Both the position numbers and the translations under genes were made by a program. Below, piece by piece: positions 1 to 8,738 of a stretch of DNA of 64,000 nucleotides (the stretch's first letter is position 1; every line of letters starts with the position of its first letter). The stretch is taken from positions 3,534,001-3,598,000 of the forward strand of contig CP143429.1 of the NCBI GenBank assembly GCA_039636775.1, in the 5' to 3' direction. This DNA is from Micrococcaceae bacterium Sec5.8. GTDB taxonomy: Bacteria > Actinomycetota > Actinomycetes > Actinomycetales > Micrococcaceae. The notes beneath the pieces are model-generated. The model searched no databases. It worked only from the letters and a program-made list of their open reading frames with translations, and was not told where the DNA came from.

Positions 1-74
1 CCGCCAGCGACATGGCACGCAACGTCAACGGCCAGGCACTTGCAGTCGACGGCAACACCGAAAAGCTCTACTAG
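1..74 (+). CDS. Short-chain dehydrogenase/reductase, C-terminal fragment (5' end outside window)
   Basis: The reading frame entering the window from the left ends at a TAG at 72-74. The last residues contain ARNVNGQALAVDG, which matches the usual SDR C-terminus pattern (…A..ITGQ.L.VDGG). Only about 23 residues are visible, so substrate and start cannot be given. It is 49 bp upstream of the beta-keto acid cleavage gene on the same strand, so the two may be co-transcribed. Seen: the motif and stop. Inferred: SDR family membership. Confidence 0.6.
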   Translation, partial: ASDMARNVNGQALAVDGNTEKLY

Positions 75-123
75 GCCGGCCCGCCCTGTCCGCCCAAGAT
101 TCCGTCAGCCCAAGGAGACCCCA

Positions 124-1056
124 ATGCCCGCAGCACGCAAAGTCATCATCACGAGCGCCGTCACCGGCGCCATCCACACCCCGTCCATGTCCAAATATCT
201 ACCGGTGTCCCCGGATGAGATCGCGGACGCTGCCCTCGGCGCCGCCGAGGCAGGCGCTGCGATTGTGCACATGCACGCCCGCGATCCCCGGGACGGGCGG
301 CCCTCCCAGAACCCGGAGCACTTCGCACCGATCCTGGACAAGCTCAAGCGCAACACGGACGCTGTCATCAACATCACCACCGGCGGCTCACCCCATATGA
401 CGGTTGAGGAGCGAATGCAGCCGGCTGCCTTATTCAAACCTGAGCTGGCGTCCCTCAACATGGGCTCGATGAACTTCGGTCTCTATCCGATGTTGGACCG
501 CTTCAAGGAGTTCGACCACGAATGGGAGCGGGAAGGGCTTGAAAAGAGCCGCGACCTCGTCTTCAAGAACACTTTCCAGGACATCGAGACCATCCTGGGC
601 ATCGGAAACGACAACGGCACGCGTTTCGAATTCGAATGCTACGACATTTCGCACGTCAACAACCTGGCCCACTTCCACTCCCGCGGTCTGGCCCGGGGAC
701 CGCTGTTTGTCCAGTCCGTGTTCGGGCTGCTCGGCGGGATCGGCGCCCATCCGGAGGACCTGATGCACATGCGCCGCACCGCGGACCGGCTACTCGGGGA
801 CGCCTACGAATGGTCCATCCTGGGCGCCGGAAAAAACCAAATGCCGCTGGCCACCATTGGCGCCGCGATGGGCTCGCACGTAAGAGTTGGGCTGGAAGAC
901 TCACTGTGGATCGGCCCCGGCCAGCTCGCGAGGTCCAACGCCGAGCAGGTAAGTCGGATCCGCACCATCCTCGAGGCCCTCAACTTCGAAATCGCCACCC
1001 CGGACGAGGCTCGGGAAATGCTCCAGCTCAAGGGCCGCGACAAGGTCGGTTTCTGA
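124..1056 (+). CDS. Beta-keto acid cleavage enzyme (BKACE/DUF849 family)
   Basis: A 310-residue protein of the BKACE family, which condenses a 3-keto acid with acetyl-CoA and cleaves it to acetoacetate plus a new CoA ester, using a Zn ion. The metal-binding HMHAR motif is at residues 49-53, followed by RDPxxGRPSQ and INITTGG, all typical of the family. Length is normal. The reading frame is open further upstream, but ATG 124 follows an AAGGAGA ribosome site and starts at the conserved N-terminus. It lies between an SDR end and a glycerate kinase (4-bp gap), suggesting an operon for a hydroxy/keto acid. The true substrate cannot be read from sequence. Confidence 0.88.
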   Translation: MPAARKVIITSAVTGAIHTPSMSKYLPVSPDEIADAALGAAEAGAAIVHMHARDPRDGRPSQNPEHFAPILDKLKRNTDAVINITTGGSPHMTVEERMQPAALFKPELASLNMGSMNFGLYPMLDRFKEFDHEWEREGLEKSRDLVFKNTFQDIETILGIGNDNGTRFEFECYDISHVNNLAHFHSRGLARGPLFVQSVFGLLGGIGAHPEDLMHMRRTADRLLGDAYEWSILGAGKNQMPLATIGAAMGSHVRVGLEDSLWIGPGQLARSNAEQVSRIRTILEALNFEIATPDEAREMLQLKGRDKVGF

Positions 1057-1060
1057 ACCG

Positions 1061-2050
1061 ATGAGCATCCTCGTGGCCCCGGACAGCTTCAAGGGAACCT
1101 TTACGGCCCCCGAGGTGGCCGGGCACCTGGCCGCCGGCATCCGCTCGGCCGGCGGAACCGCGCTGGAGCTGCCGGTGGCCGACGGCGGCGAGGGAACCTT
1201 TGAGGTGCTGGTTCGGGGCCTGAACGCCCTGCCCGTCACCATCAGCACCGTCGGACCCTGGGGCGACGCCATCGACGCGGCCATCGGGCTTGCTCCCGGA
1301 GGAACAGCCGTCGTCGAGCTCGCGTCTGCAAGCGGACTCAACCTGCCCTCAATCCATAAGCGTGACCCGGTCGCGGCCAGCAGCTACGGCACCGGGGTAC
1401 TCATGGCCGAAGCCGCGAGGCTCGGCGCCGGCCGGATCCTGGTCGCGGCCGGCGGTTCCGCCACGAGCGACGGCGGTGCGGGCGCCATCGCGGCGATCGA
1501 GGAACGCGGCGGCCTCCGTGGTGCGGAGGTGGTGATCCTCAGCGACGTCACCACCCATTTTTCTGATGCGGCACGGGTATTCGGACCGCAGAAGGGTGCT
1601 GATCCGGCAACCGTCGAGCTGCTCACGAGGCGCCTCGAGCAGCAGGGCCATGACTTCCTTCGCAACTATGGCCGGGACCCCCGGCTGCTGGCCCGGACCG
1701 GGGCGGCCGGCGGATTCTCCGGCGGCATTTGGGCCCGCTACGGGGCGGAGTTGGTCTCCGGGGCCGACTATGTCCTTGAGCTACTGGACTTCGATGAGCA
1801 GCTCGTTGCCAGCGCCGCTGTGGTTGTCGGCGAGGGCCGGCTGGATTCCCAGACCTGCCAGGGGAAAATCATCGCGGCAATCCTGGCCCGGTGCGGTTCG
1901 ACGCCCGTGTACGCCGTCGTCGGATCCGTCGGCGATGACTTGGGCGGTTACGCCGACAACTTTGCCGGCATCATCCTCGCCAGCGATGCGCCCGCTCTGG
2001 TGACCGCCGGGGCCAGCCTTGTCCGGACCACACGGCATGCCCTCGGCTAG
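1061..2050 (+). CDS. Glycerate kinase (GlxK/GarK type)
   Basis: A 329-residue glycerate kinase of the GckA/GlxK/GarK family, which phosphorylates D-glycerate with ATP and feeds lower glycolysis. It begins with the family signature LVAPDSFKGT and contains VADGGEGT, GGSATSDGGAG and VFGPQKGA. It is shorter than the roughly 370-380 residues usual for the family. The missing residues appear to lie between GGSATSDGGAG and VFGPQKGA, where only a short linker remains. The start ATG is 4 bp after the BKACE stop, so the two are almost certainly co-translated. This links the upstream 3-keto acid chemistry to a three-carbon acid, but the pathway is not identified. Confidence 0.88.
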   Translation: MSILVAPDSFKGTFTAPEVAGHLAAGIRSAGGTALELPVADGGEGTFEVLVRGLNALPVTISTVGPWGDAIDAAIGLAPGGTAVVELASASGLNLPSIHKRDPVAASSYGTGVLMAEAARLGAGRILVAAGGSATSDGGAGAIAAIEERGGLRGAEVVILSDVTTHFSDAARVFGPQKGADPATVELLTRRLEQQGHDFLRNYGRDPRLLARTGAAGGFSGGIWARYGAELVSGADYVLELLDFDEQLVASAAVVVGEGRLDSQTCQGKIIAAILARCGSTPVYAVVGSVGDDLGGYADNFAGIILASDAPALVTAGASLVRTTRHALG

Positions 2051-2138
2051 CCGGGGCCACTGGACATAATCCCCATATGCCCATCCGTCGCGCTCCAGAA
2101 GTGGACATGTCCCAAAAAGGTCAGGCCCGTTAAACCCC

Positions 2139-2175
2139 TTCGACGGTCGGTTCCCCCAAGGAGCCGACCGTCGAA
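2139..2175. repeat. Perfect 12-bp inverted repeat downstream of glycerate kinase
   Basis: TTCGACGGTCGG (2139-2150) and its exact reverse complement (2164-2175) are separated by 13 nt. Outside it, CAGGCCC and GGGCCTG extend the symmetry. It lies about 90 bp after the glycerate kinase stop. There is no T-run, so it is either a factor-assisted terminator hairpin or a binding site. Confidence 0.6.
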
Positions 2176-2261
2176 TGATGGGCCTGGTCCGATGTCGGCG
2201 GACCCGCCCTGCGGAGCGGCCGAGGAGGCGCCCCTGCGTGATTTTCACTGTAACGTCATTC

Positions 2262-2277
2262 TGTCACGGATATGACA
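2262..2277. promoter_or_regulatory. Operator-like palindrome TGTCA-N6-TGACA upstream of AhpD-like gene
   Basis: TGTCACGGATATGACA lies about 50 bp before the AhpD-like start, and a second TGTCACG follows at 2282-2288. Spacing and symmetry suit a dimeric repressor or activator site. No regulator in the window can be assigned to it. Confidence 0.4.
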
Positions 2278-2325
2278 ACTCTGTCACGTACTTTTCTCGG
2301 CGTTTCGCATGGGTAGTCTTTTCCC

Positions 2326-2814
2326 ATGGAAGAGACCGCGCCAGCGCACGACACCACGAAGACTGTGTTCCTGGACAAGGAGCACCCCGCCGTGTGGCGG
2401 GCCCTCAACGGGTTGGGGCTGAAAGCGAAAGAGGCCGCCGACGAGGCCGGCCTGGACCGGACGCTGATTGAACTGCTCAATGTCCGCATTTCACAGCTCA
2501 ACGGCTGCGCCTATTGCCTGGACCTGCACGTGGGCGACGCCGTCAAGAACGGAGAATCAGCCCAGCGCCTTGCCGTTCTCCCGGCCTGGCGGGACACCGC
2601 CCTCTTCACCGAGAAGGAACGCGCCGCCCTGACCCTGGCCGAGGCAATCACCAACATTTCCGACGCCGGCGCCCGTGAGCACGAGGGTGCGGCGGCACGG
2701 AAACACCTCAGCGACGTGGAGTTCTCCGCCATCAGCTGGCTGGCGATCACCATGAACGCCTTTAACCGGGTCTCAATCGTCAGCCAGCACCCCGTCCGCA
2801 AGGACCGCGGGTAG
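2326..2814 (+). CDS. Carboxymuconolactone decarboxylase/AhpD-like alkylhydroperoxidase family protein
   Basis: A 162-residue all-helical CMD/AhpD-fold protein. It has the AhpD core: Glu49, the redox CAYC pair (Cys61, Cys64) and His68, which form the peroxidase/thiol relay in AhpD. Most members of this subgroup are small stand-alone proteins of similar length whose oxidant is unknown. It is monocistronic, with its own upstream palindrome (2262-2277), and convergent with the molybdate operon. Peroxidase chemistry is inferred from the intact CxxC and His; the substrate is unknown. Confidence 0.85.
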   Translation: MEETAPAHDTTKTVFLDKEHPAVWRALNGLGLKAKEAADEAGLDRTLIELLNVRISQLNGCAYCLDLHVGDAVKNGESAQRLAVLPAWRDTALFTEKERAALTLAEAITNISDAGAREHEGAAARKHLSDVEFSAISWLAITMNAFNRVSIVSQHPVRKDRG

Positions 2815-2958
2815 CTTGCCCGGGGCCTGCGCCGCGGCGAGGCCCGGGCTTACGGCGAGCACTCCAGTGAGCGCCGCGCAGTTGTCCTGGTGGCGCGCAT
2901 TCCCTGCCTGACGCCGTCACGCCGGCGACCGGCCAGGTGCCGTCCGGTCCTGACGCAG

Positions 2959-4008
2959 TCAGGCCGGATAGATGGACACGGCCGCCGCTTTGACCACAAA
3001 GTAGACCACCAGCCCCGGCGCCAGACCCAGATCCGCTGAGGCGGCCGGGGTAACGTCCGCGGACAGCTGGCCGGCTCGGACCCGGATTTGGTCGCCGTGC
3101 GGTTCCAGGTCCGTGACCGTGACGCGGAAGGAGTTCCGCGGGCTGCCGTGCGCCTCGGCCAGGAACACTGACACGGCCGACGGCGGGAACGCGGCCACGC
3201 CGGGCTGTCCGGCGGGCAGCGGCGCGTCGTGCTGGCCGGCGAATTCCAGGCCTGCAGCGGACCGGATTCCGGCGGGTGTCACCGTCCCAGCGATCAGATT
3301 CAGCCCCGCCAGACCCGCGGCGAAGCGGCTGCGCGGCCGCCGCAGGACGTCGCGGGTGGGGCCGTCCTCGGTAATCCGGCCCTCCTCCATCACAATGATC
3401 CGGTCCGCGAGCATATAGGCATCCAGCACGTCATGGGTGACGATGATGGCGCGGCGCCCGGCGAGCACCCGTTTGAGCAGCCGCCGCAGGAGCGGTGCGG
3501 CGTGGATGTCCAGGGCGGACAAGGGCTCGTCCAGCAGCAGTACATCCGGATCCACGGCCAGGGCACGGGCCGCCGCGACGCGTTGGGCCTGCCCGCCGGA
3601 CAGCTCCCCCGGCCGCCGGTGGGCGAGGTCGGCGGCGTCGACCTCGGCCAGCCAGCGCCGGGCGGTTTCCCGGGCCTCCCGCTTGGGCACCCCCGCGCTG
3701 CGTGGCCCGAACGCCACATTCTCCAGCGCACTCAGGTGCGGAAACAGCAGCGGATCCTGGGACAGCAGGGCGGTTCCGCGGCGGTGCGGCGGAGTCCAGG
3801 TGTGCGCGCCCCCGCCGAGGTCGAACAGCACCCGGCCATTCACCTCGGACCGGCCGGCGTCCGGGCGGAGCAACCCGGCGATCACGGCCAGGAGCGTGGA
3901 TTTGCCCGCCCCGTTTGGGCCCAGCACTGCCAGCGTCTCACCCGGCGCGAGGCTCAGCGAGACGTCAAAAGCGCGGGCGGCGACGGCGGCGTCCAGGGTG
4001 AACGTCAT
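2959..4008 (-). CDS. modC: Molybdate ABC transporter ATP-binding protein
   Basis: A 349-residue ATPase that powers molybdate import. It has Walker [10 protein letters not shown] (about residues 30-38), a Q-loop in [11 protein letters not shown], the ABC signature LSGGQAQR, Walker [13 protein letters not shown] and a switch-region VTHDVLDA. The last 80 or so residues form a TOBE/Mop-like domain that binds oxyanion for feedback. It overlaps modB by 4 bp (ATGA), so the two are translationally coupled. The order modA-modB-modC with an upstream HTH-TOBE gene supports molybdate rather than sulfate as substrate. Confidence 0.93.
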   Translation of the reverse strand: MTFTLDAAVAARAFDVSLSLAPGETLAVLGPNGAGKSTLLAVIAGLLRPDAGRSEVNGRVLFDLGGGAHTWTPPHRRGTALLSQDPLLFPHLSALENVAFGPRSAGVPKREARETARRWLAEVDAADLAHRRPGELSGGQAQRVAAARALAVDPDVLLLDEPLSALDIHAAPLLRRLLKRVLAGRRAIIVTHDVLDAYMLADRIIVMEEGRITEDGPTRDVLRRPRSRFAAGLAGLNLIAGTVTPAGIRSAAGLEFAGQHDAPLPAGQPGVAAFPPSAVSVFLAEAHGSPRNSFRVTVTDLEPHGDQIRVRAGQLSADVTPAASADLGLAPGLVVYFVVKAAAVSIYPA

Positions 4009-4856
4009 GCCGGCACCCGCCCCGGCGTGCCCGCGCCCGCGCCCGCAGTACTGCCCGACAAGGAAGGCCCGGAACCCCGGTAGGAGAGCCCGACGACGAC
4101 GACCGCCACCACGACCAGCAGCAGCGACAGCGCGACGGCGGCGTCGGCGTCGGTCTCGCGCTGCAGGTAGATTTCCAGCGGAAGCGTGCGGGTGGTGCCC
4201 TGGAGACTTCCCGCGAAAGTCAGCGTGGCGCCAAACTCACCCAGACTCCTCGCGAAGGAAAGCACGGCCCCGGAAGCGAGGCCCGGCAGGACCAGCGGCA
4301 GAGTCACGCGGCGCAGCACGGTGGTAGGGCGCGCGCCGAGGGTTGCGGCCACGGCCTCATACCGGCTTCCGCCCGAGCGGAGCGAGCCCTCGAGGCTGAC
4401 CACCAGGAACGGCAGGGCCACGAAGGTTTGGGCGAGGATGACCGCCGTCGTGGAAAACGCGATCTGGATGCCGGCGATTTCCAGGCTTCGGCCCAGCAGG
4501 CCCTGGCGGCCGAAGGCGTACAGCAGCGCGATGCCGCCCACCACCGGGGGCAGAACCAGCGGCAACAGAATGAAGGAACGCAGCAGCCGCTGGCCCGGGA
4601 AGTGGCCGCGGGCCAGGACCAGCGCCAGCGGCACGCCGAGCAGCACGCACAGGACCGTGCTGGTGCCCGCGGTGCGCAGGCTCAGCCCCAGTGCGGTGAG
4701 GGACGACTCGGAGGTGACCAGCGGGATGAAGTCCGGCCAGTTGACCCTGGCCACCATGGCCGCGAGCGGGAGCAGCACCAGCAGGGCCCCGACGGCGGCC
4801 ATGGCGACGACCCAGCGCGGAATTCCGCTGTAGGCACTGTCATTTGGCCCCTTCAT
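4005..4856 (-). CDS. modB: Molybdate ABC transporter permease
   Basis: A 283-residue inner-membrane permease with about five to six hydrophobic segments and the cytoplasmic EAA loop ([20 protein letters not shown]) that docks with the ATPase. The C-terminus ends in an extra Gly/Ala/Ser-rich tail of about 20 residues. It starts 6 bp after the modA stop and overlaps modC by 4 bp. It forms the channel of the ModABC importer. Confidence 0.93.
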   Translation of the reverse strand: MKGPNDSAYSGIPRWVVAMAAVGALLVLLPLAAMVARVNWPDFIPLVTSESSLTALGLSLRTAGTSTVLCVLLGVPLALVLARGHFPGQRLLRSFILLPLVLPPVVGGIALLYAFGRQGLLGRSLEIAGIQIAFSTTAVILAQTFVALPFLVVSLEGSLRSGGSRYEAVAATLGARPTTVLRRVTLPLVLPGLASGAVLSFARSLGEFGATLTFAGSLQGTTRTLPLEIYLQRETDADAAVALSLLLVVVAVVVVGLSYRGSGPSLSGSTAGAGAGTPGRVPA

Positions 4857-4862
4857 GCGGCC

Positions 4863-5630
4863 CTAAGGGGTTCCGAAGCCGGCGCCACGGAGCAGCTTCT
4901 GGCCCTCGGGGCCAGTGACCGAGGCAATGAAAGCCGCGGCCAGGTCCTTGTTCCTGCCGGTCCGCAGGGCCGCGATGGGGTAGGTGTTCTCGGCTTTGGC
5001 CGACTCGGCGAACGGGATTTCCTGCACCTTGTCCCCGGCGGTCTTGACGTCCGTGACGTAGACAAGTCCGGCGTCGGCCTCGCCGGAGATGACTTTGCCT
5101 AAAACGTCAGTGACGGACGATTCCTCACTCACCGGCGTCAACGTCACGCCGGTTTCCTTCTGCAGGTTCCCTGCGGCCGCGCCGCAGGGAACCTGGGCTG
5201 CACACACGACAACCTTTACCCCGGGCTTCGCGAGATCGGCGAACGAGGCAACCGACGCCGGGTTGGCCGGGGGCACGGCGATGGTCAGGACGTTGGTGGC
5301 AAAGTTCCGGGGGGACCCTTCCACCATCGAGGCGCCGGTGAGCTTGGCCATGTTTGTGATGTCAGCGGAGGCAAAGACGTCCGCCGGAGCGCCCTGGCTG
5401 ATCTGGGTAGCGAGGTCGGCGGACCCGGCGAAGCTGAGAATCACCCTGGTGCCCGGGTTGCCGGCCTCGAACTGCTCGGCGAGGGCGGTGAAGGGCGCTT
5501 TGAGGGACGCCGCGGCAAAGACTGTGAGGCTCTTGCCGGCTCCCCCGGAAGCTGGCATGCCGCAGCCGGTCAGGGTTGCGGCCAGTAGTCCCGCCGCCAG
5601 CAGCGCGCCCGCCCTCAGGACAGCACTCAT
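4863..5630 (-). CDS. modA: Molybdate-binding lipoprotein
   Basis: A 255-residue extracytoplasmic binding protein. It has a lipoprotein signal peptide with lipobox LTGC (Cys about residue 23). The mature part has the ModA hallmarks SLTVFAAASLKAPF, FAGSADLATQISQGAPADVF and LVYVTDV, which form the oxyanion cleft between two lobes. It delivers molybdate (or tungstate) to ModB/ModC. Its start overlaps the upstream HTH-TOBE gene by 4 bp. Confidence 0.94.
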   Translation of the reverse strand: MSAVLRAGALLAAGLLAATLTGCGMPASGGAGKSLTVFAAASLKAPFTALAEQFEAGNPGTRVILSFAGSADLATQISQGAPADVFASADITNMAKLTGASMVEGSPRNFATNVLTIAVPPANPASVASFADLAKPGVKVVVCAAQVPCGAAAGNLQKETGVTLTPVSEESSVTDVLGKVISGEADAGLVYVTDVKTAGDKVQEIPFAESAKAENTYPIAALRTGRNKDLAAAFIASVTGPEGQKLLRGAGFGTP

Positions 5631-6037
5631 ACGGCGCCCTTGCCTTTGGGGGTCTCGATGATCACGGTGGTGGCCTTGACGACGGCGGTCGCCACCGAGC
5701 CGAGTTCCAGCCCCAATTCCCGGACAGCCTCACTGCTCATCAGCGACACCACCCGGAACGGTCCGCACTGCAGCTCCACCTGGGCCATGACGGTGTCGGC
5801 AGTGATGGCCGTGACCAGGCCGACGAAGCGGTTGCGGGCGGAACTGCCCGCCCTGGCCGGGTCATCCGGGAGTTGGGCCTGCTCCCGGGCGAGCCGCGCG
5901 AGTTCCAGCCCGTCCACGGCGAGGCGCCCGGCGTCGTCCCTGTGCGGGGTCAGGCTCCCGTTCTCGGTCCAGCGCCGGATGGTGTCATCACTGACGCCCA
6001 GCAGCCGGGCGGCTTCGGAGACGCGGATATTAGGCAT
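5627..6037 (-). CDS. HTH (excisionase-type) plus TOBE molybdate-responsive regulator
   Basis: A 136-residue protein. Residues 1-45 form a MerR/excisionase-like winged helix (IRVSEAARLLGVSDDTIRRW). Residues about 67-130 form a TOBE/molbindin domain (NRFVGLVTAITADTVMAQVEL) that binds molybdate in Mop and ModE. It is the first gene of the mod operon and overlaps modA by 4 bp. By position and domain it is probably a compact functional analogue of ModE that represses the operon when molybdate is plentiful. That role is inferred. Confidence 0.85.
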   Translation of the reverse strand: MPNIRVSEAARLLGVSDDTIRRWTENGSLTPHRDDAGRLAVDGLELARLAREQAQLPDDPARAGSSARNRFVGLVTAITADTVMAQVELQCGPFRVVSLMSSEAVRELGLELGSVATAVVKATTVIIETPKGKGAV

Positions 6038-6118
6038 ACGGACACTCTAGTCCGCATTTGCGGTGGCGGGCCGGCCTTTGGTCCGCACCCTCGGAAAGGG
6101 CCAGGACTTTTCCCGAGC

Positions 6119-7306
6119 TCACTTTGCGATTCTGCCCACGATCCGGCGGGCCACCAGCCGGTCGATTCCCGGCAGATGGGTGGCTTGGATGATCCACTGC
6201 CGCAGAAGGCGCTGGGTCCGGTTGGCGGGGAGGAACGATGACGCGGTGCGCCTCCCTGCCGCTTGGGCCTCCCCGACCACGGGGCGCCAGCTTCCCTCGA
6301 AGCCGGCGAGCGCCGTGCTGATCCCCGCAGGTGAGACCACGGGTCCCAGAATGTCCCCCAGCAGCGCAGCGCCGGCGATTGCGAGCGAACCGCCCTGGCC
6401 CGCGAGGAGCGACACGGCCCCGCAGGCGTCTCCCACCAGGACGGTACGTCCCCTCTGCCAGTCCGGCATGAGGATCTGTGCGACGACGTCGTCGTACGGA
6501 TGCTCGGGGCACAGCTCCAGCAGCCGGTCGACCGCGCTGCCGAGTCCGGCGAACTCGCGCCGCAGCCGCCCCCTCGCACTTTCAGGTGGCGGACGGCTTG
6601 GCGCCCTTTCGGCGTGCCGGTAGACCATGAAGACGGCCACCTCGTCCGAATGGAGGCTGTAGAGCCCTGCCATCCGGCCGATGCTGTCGGTGAGGACGAA
6701 TTTGTTCCGGAAGCGTGCATTGAGGATCGGTTCGGAGACGATGAAGGCGGCTGCCCGCATGCCCAGGGGGTGCAGATACTCTGCTTCGGGGCCGAAGACC
6801 TGGTCCCGAACGGCGGAATGGATACCGTCCGCACCCACGAGGACGTCCGCGGCCAGTGCGACGCCCGGCCAACCGTCGCAGCTGACCCGGACCCCGTCGT
6901 CCCCACCGCGAACTGTTGACACCTGCGCCCCGTAATGGACCCGGACCCGGCCGGCGGGCACGTCGTCGAGCGCAGCCAGAGCGGCGCGCTCCAGGTCGGG
7001 GCGCAGCAGGCTCAGGACCTTCCCTCCGGCGAGCCGGGCGAACCGGTCGTAGTCGAGGCTGGACGTCGTTCGCCCGTCCGCGTCGACATACTCGGCCGCC
7101 TCGACGCGATAGGCCACCGCTGCCAGCCGGGGGTAGAGGCCGATCCGCTCCGCGGCCTCCACCCCCGGACCAAAAAAATCCATCATGTAGCCATCGGGGC
7201 GCGGGCCGGCCGACTTCTCAAGGACCTCGACGTTCCAGCCGGCCAAACCGAGTTGGCGGGCCGCGACAAGGCCCGCAATGCCTGCTCCGACAACCACCGC
7301 CTTCAT
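6119..7306 (-). CDS. FAD-dependent monooxygenase (class A flavoprotein, PHBH fold)
   Basis: A 395-residue flavoprotein. Its N-terminal dinucleotide fold GAGIAGLVAARQL (residues about 7-19), the DG motif VLVGADGIHSAVR and the GD motif TVLVGDACGAVSLLAGQGGS define NAD(P)H-dependent class A monooxygenases. The frame is open far upstream on this strand, but that extension is antisense to the AI-2E permease gene. ATG 7306 follows AGGAGG by 7 nt and begins exactly at the FAD fold. The substrate is unknown; TetX-like or small-aromatic hydroxylases are possible. The gene is transcribed divergently from the permease gene. Confidence 0.88.
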   Translation of the reverse strand: MKAVVVGAGIAGLVAARQLGLAGWNVEVLEKSAGPRPDGYMMDFFGPGVEAAERIGLYPRLAAVAYRVEAAEYVDADGRTTSSLDYDRFARLAGGKVLSLLRPDLERAALAALDDVPAGRVRVHYGAQVSTVRGGDDGVRVSCDGWPGVALAADVLVGADGIHSAVRDQVFGPEAEYLHPLGMRAAAFIVSEPILNARFRNKFVLTDSIGRMAGLYSLHSDEVAVFMVYRHAERAPSRPPPESARGRLRREFAGLGSAVDRLLELCPEHPYDDVVAQILMPDWQRGRTVLVGDACGAVSLLAGQGGSLAIAGAALLGDILGPVVSPAGISTALAGFEGSWRPVVGEAQAAGRRTASSFLPANRTQRLLRQWIIQATHLPGIDRLVARRIVGRIAK

Positions 7307-7519
7307 CGCGCCTCCTACGATCGGTCTGCTGGGCCGGCCGAGTCCGGACGACATCCTGCTGGCATTTTGGCCCTTTCTCCCGGTGGCGTCCAGAGCGGTG
7401 CTCCCGGCGACGGACCGGCCCCGCAAGAGGCAACCGGGCCACACCCCGGGCGCGGAACCCTCCGGCTGTGAGAACGTTAGTAAGCAGCATGACCAATCGA
7501 GCGTGGGAGACACAACAGC

Positions 7520-8713
7520 ATGGGCAGTCCGGAACAGACAACACCCTGGAGCGACAGCCTGGGCCGCGCCAGCATCCGGACCGCGCAGGTCCTCCTGCTG
7601 CTGGTCCTGACCGTGGTGGTGGTCTATGCCCTGATCCAGGTCCGGCTCGTGGTGATTCCCGCGCTGCTGGCTCTGATCCTGGCCGCAGCGATCGCGCCTT
7701 TGGTCCAATGGCTTCGCCGCCGGGGCTGGCACAGCACCGCCGCCACCTCCGTGTCGTTTGTGGCACTTCTGCTCGCGTTCGGCGCCGTCATCACCGGCAT
7801 CGTCTTCGCCATCCTGAACCAGGCGGACGAGCTGGCCAGCAAGGCCACCCAGGGCTTTGACCGTGTGTATGACTTCATCCGCACCGGCCCGATCCCCATC
7901 GATGACCAGCAGATCCAGCAGGCGCGCACCGCGGCCATTGACTTCGCCACCAGCAGCACCGTCGGCGCGGGCGCCATCTCCGGCCTCAGCGCCGCCGGAA
8001 ACTTCGTCACCGGCGCCCTGCTCATGGCAGTGATTCTGTTCTTCTTCCTCAAGGACGGCGAACGGATCTGGGCCTTCGCCCTGCGGGCGTTCAAGGGCGA
8101 GAAGCTGGTCAAAGCACGCCGGGCCGGGGAACGGAGCCTGAATGTGCTCGGCGGTTACGTGCGCGGAACCTCGATCGTGGCGCTGGTGGACTCGTTCTTC
8201 ATCGGCCTGGCCCTGGTGATTATGGGCGTCCCGCTCGCCCTGCCGCTCGCCGCGCTGACGTTCATCGGCGCCTTCATCCCGCTGATCGGCGCGACCCTGG
8301 CCGGCATCCTCGCGGCGCTCGTGGCGTTGGTGGCCAACGGTCCGCTCGCGGCCCTGATCGTCATCCTTGTCGTCATCGTCGTCAACCAGCTGGAAGGCAA
8401 CTTCCTGCAGCCCGTGGTCATGGGCCAGGCGCTCAACGTCCACGCCCTCGTCATCCTGCTGGCGCTCACGGCCGGCACCATCCTCGCCGGCATTGTTGGC
8501 GCGATCCTCGCCGTTCCCCTCGTGGCAGTGGCCTGGGCCGCCATCAAGGCCTGGAACTCAGACAACGCTATTACTCCCGGCGTCATCGCGGCGGCCGAGC
8601 ATGAAACCCAATTGAATGAAAAGGGCGAAGGTGTACGGTCCACGCCGCACCCGGCCCGGGCCCGGCAGGAAGAGCAGTCCGGCACCGCGGATGTGGACGC
8701 CCACCAGGGCTGA
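7520..8713 (+). CDS. AI-2E family transporter (PerM/YdiK-like membrane protein)
   Basis: A 397-residue polytopic membrane protein with about eight hydrophobic segments in the pattern of the AI-2E exporter family. It has a pair at the N-terminus, a long soluble loop (about residues 90-165), then a dense C-terminal block containing ALTFIGAFIPLIGATLAG and VVNQLEGNFLQPVVMG, the most conserved motifs of the family. The cytoplasmic tail is charged. Members export AI-2, other small molecules or ions; the substrate here cannot be told. Confidence 0.88.
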   Translation: MGSPEQTTPWSDSLGRASIRTAQVLLLLVLTVVVVYALIQVRLVVIPALLALILAAAIAPLVQWLRRRGWHSTAATSVSFVALLLAFGAVITGIVFAILNQADELASKATQGFDRVYDFIRTGPIPIDDQQIQQARTAAIDFATSSTVGAGAISGLSAAGNFVTGALLMAVILFFFLKDGERIWAFALRAFKGEKLVKARRAGERSLNVLGGYVRGTSIVALVDSFFIGLALVIMGVPLALPLAALTFIGAFIPLIGATLAGILAALVALVANGPLAALIVILVVIVVNQLEGNFLQPVVMGQALNVHALVILLALTAGTILAGIVGAILAVPLVAVAWAAIKAWNSDNAITPGVIAAAEHETQLNEKGEGVRSTPHPARARQEEQSGTADVDAHQG

Positions 8714-8738
8714 TCAGCGGCCGGAATAGACTTCCTGC

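Noticed and set aside
7307..8443. N-terminal extension of the FAD monooxygenase frame (would make a 774-residue protein)
   Set aside because: It is antisense to the AI-2E permease gene, is highly charged low-complexity sequence, and a strong AGGAGG site precedes ATG 7306 at the FAD fold.
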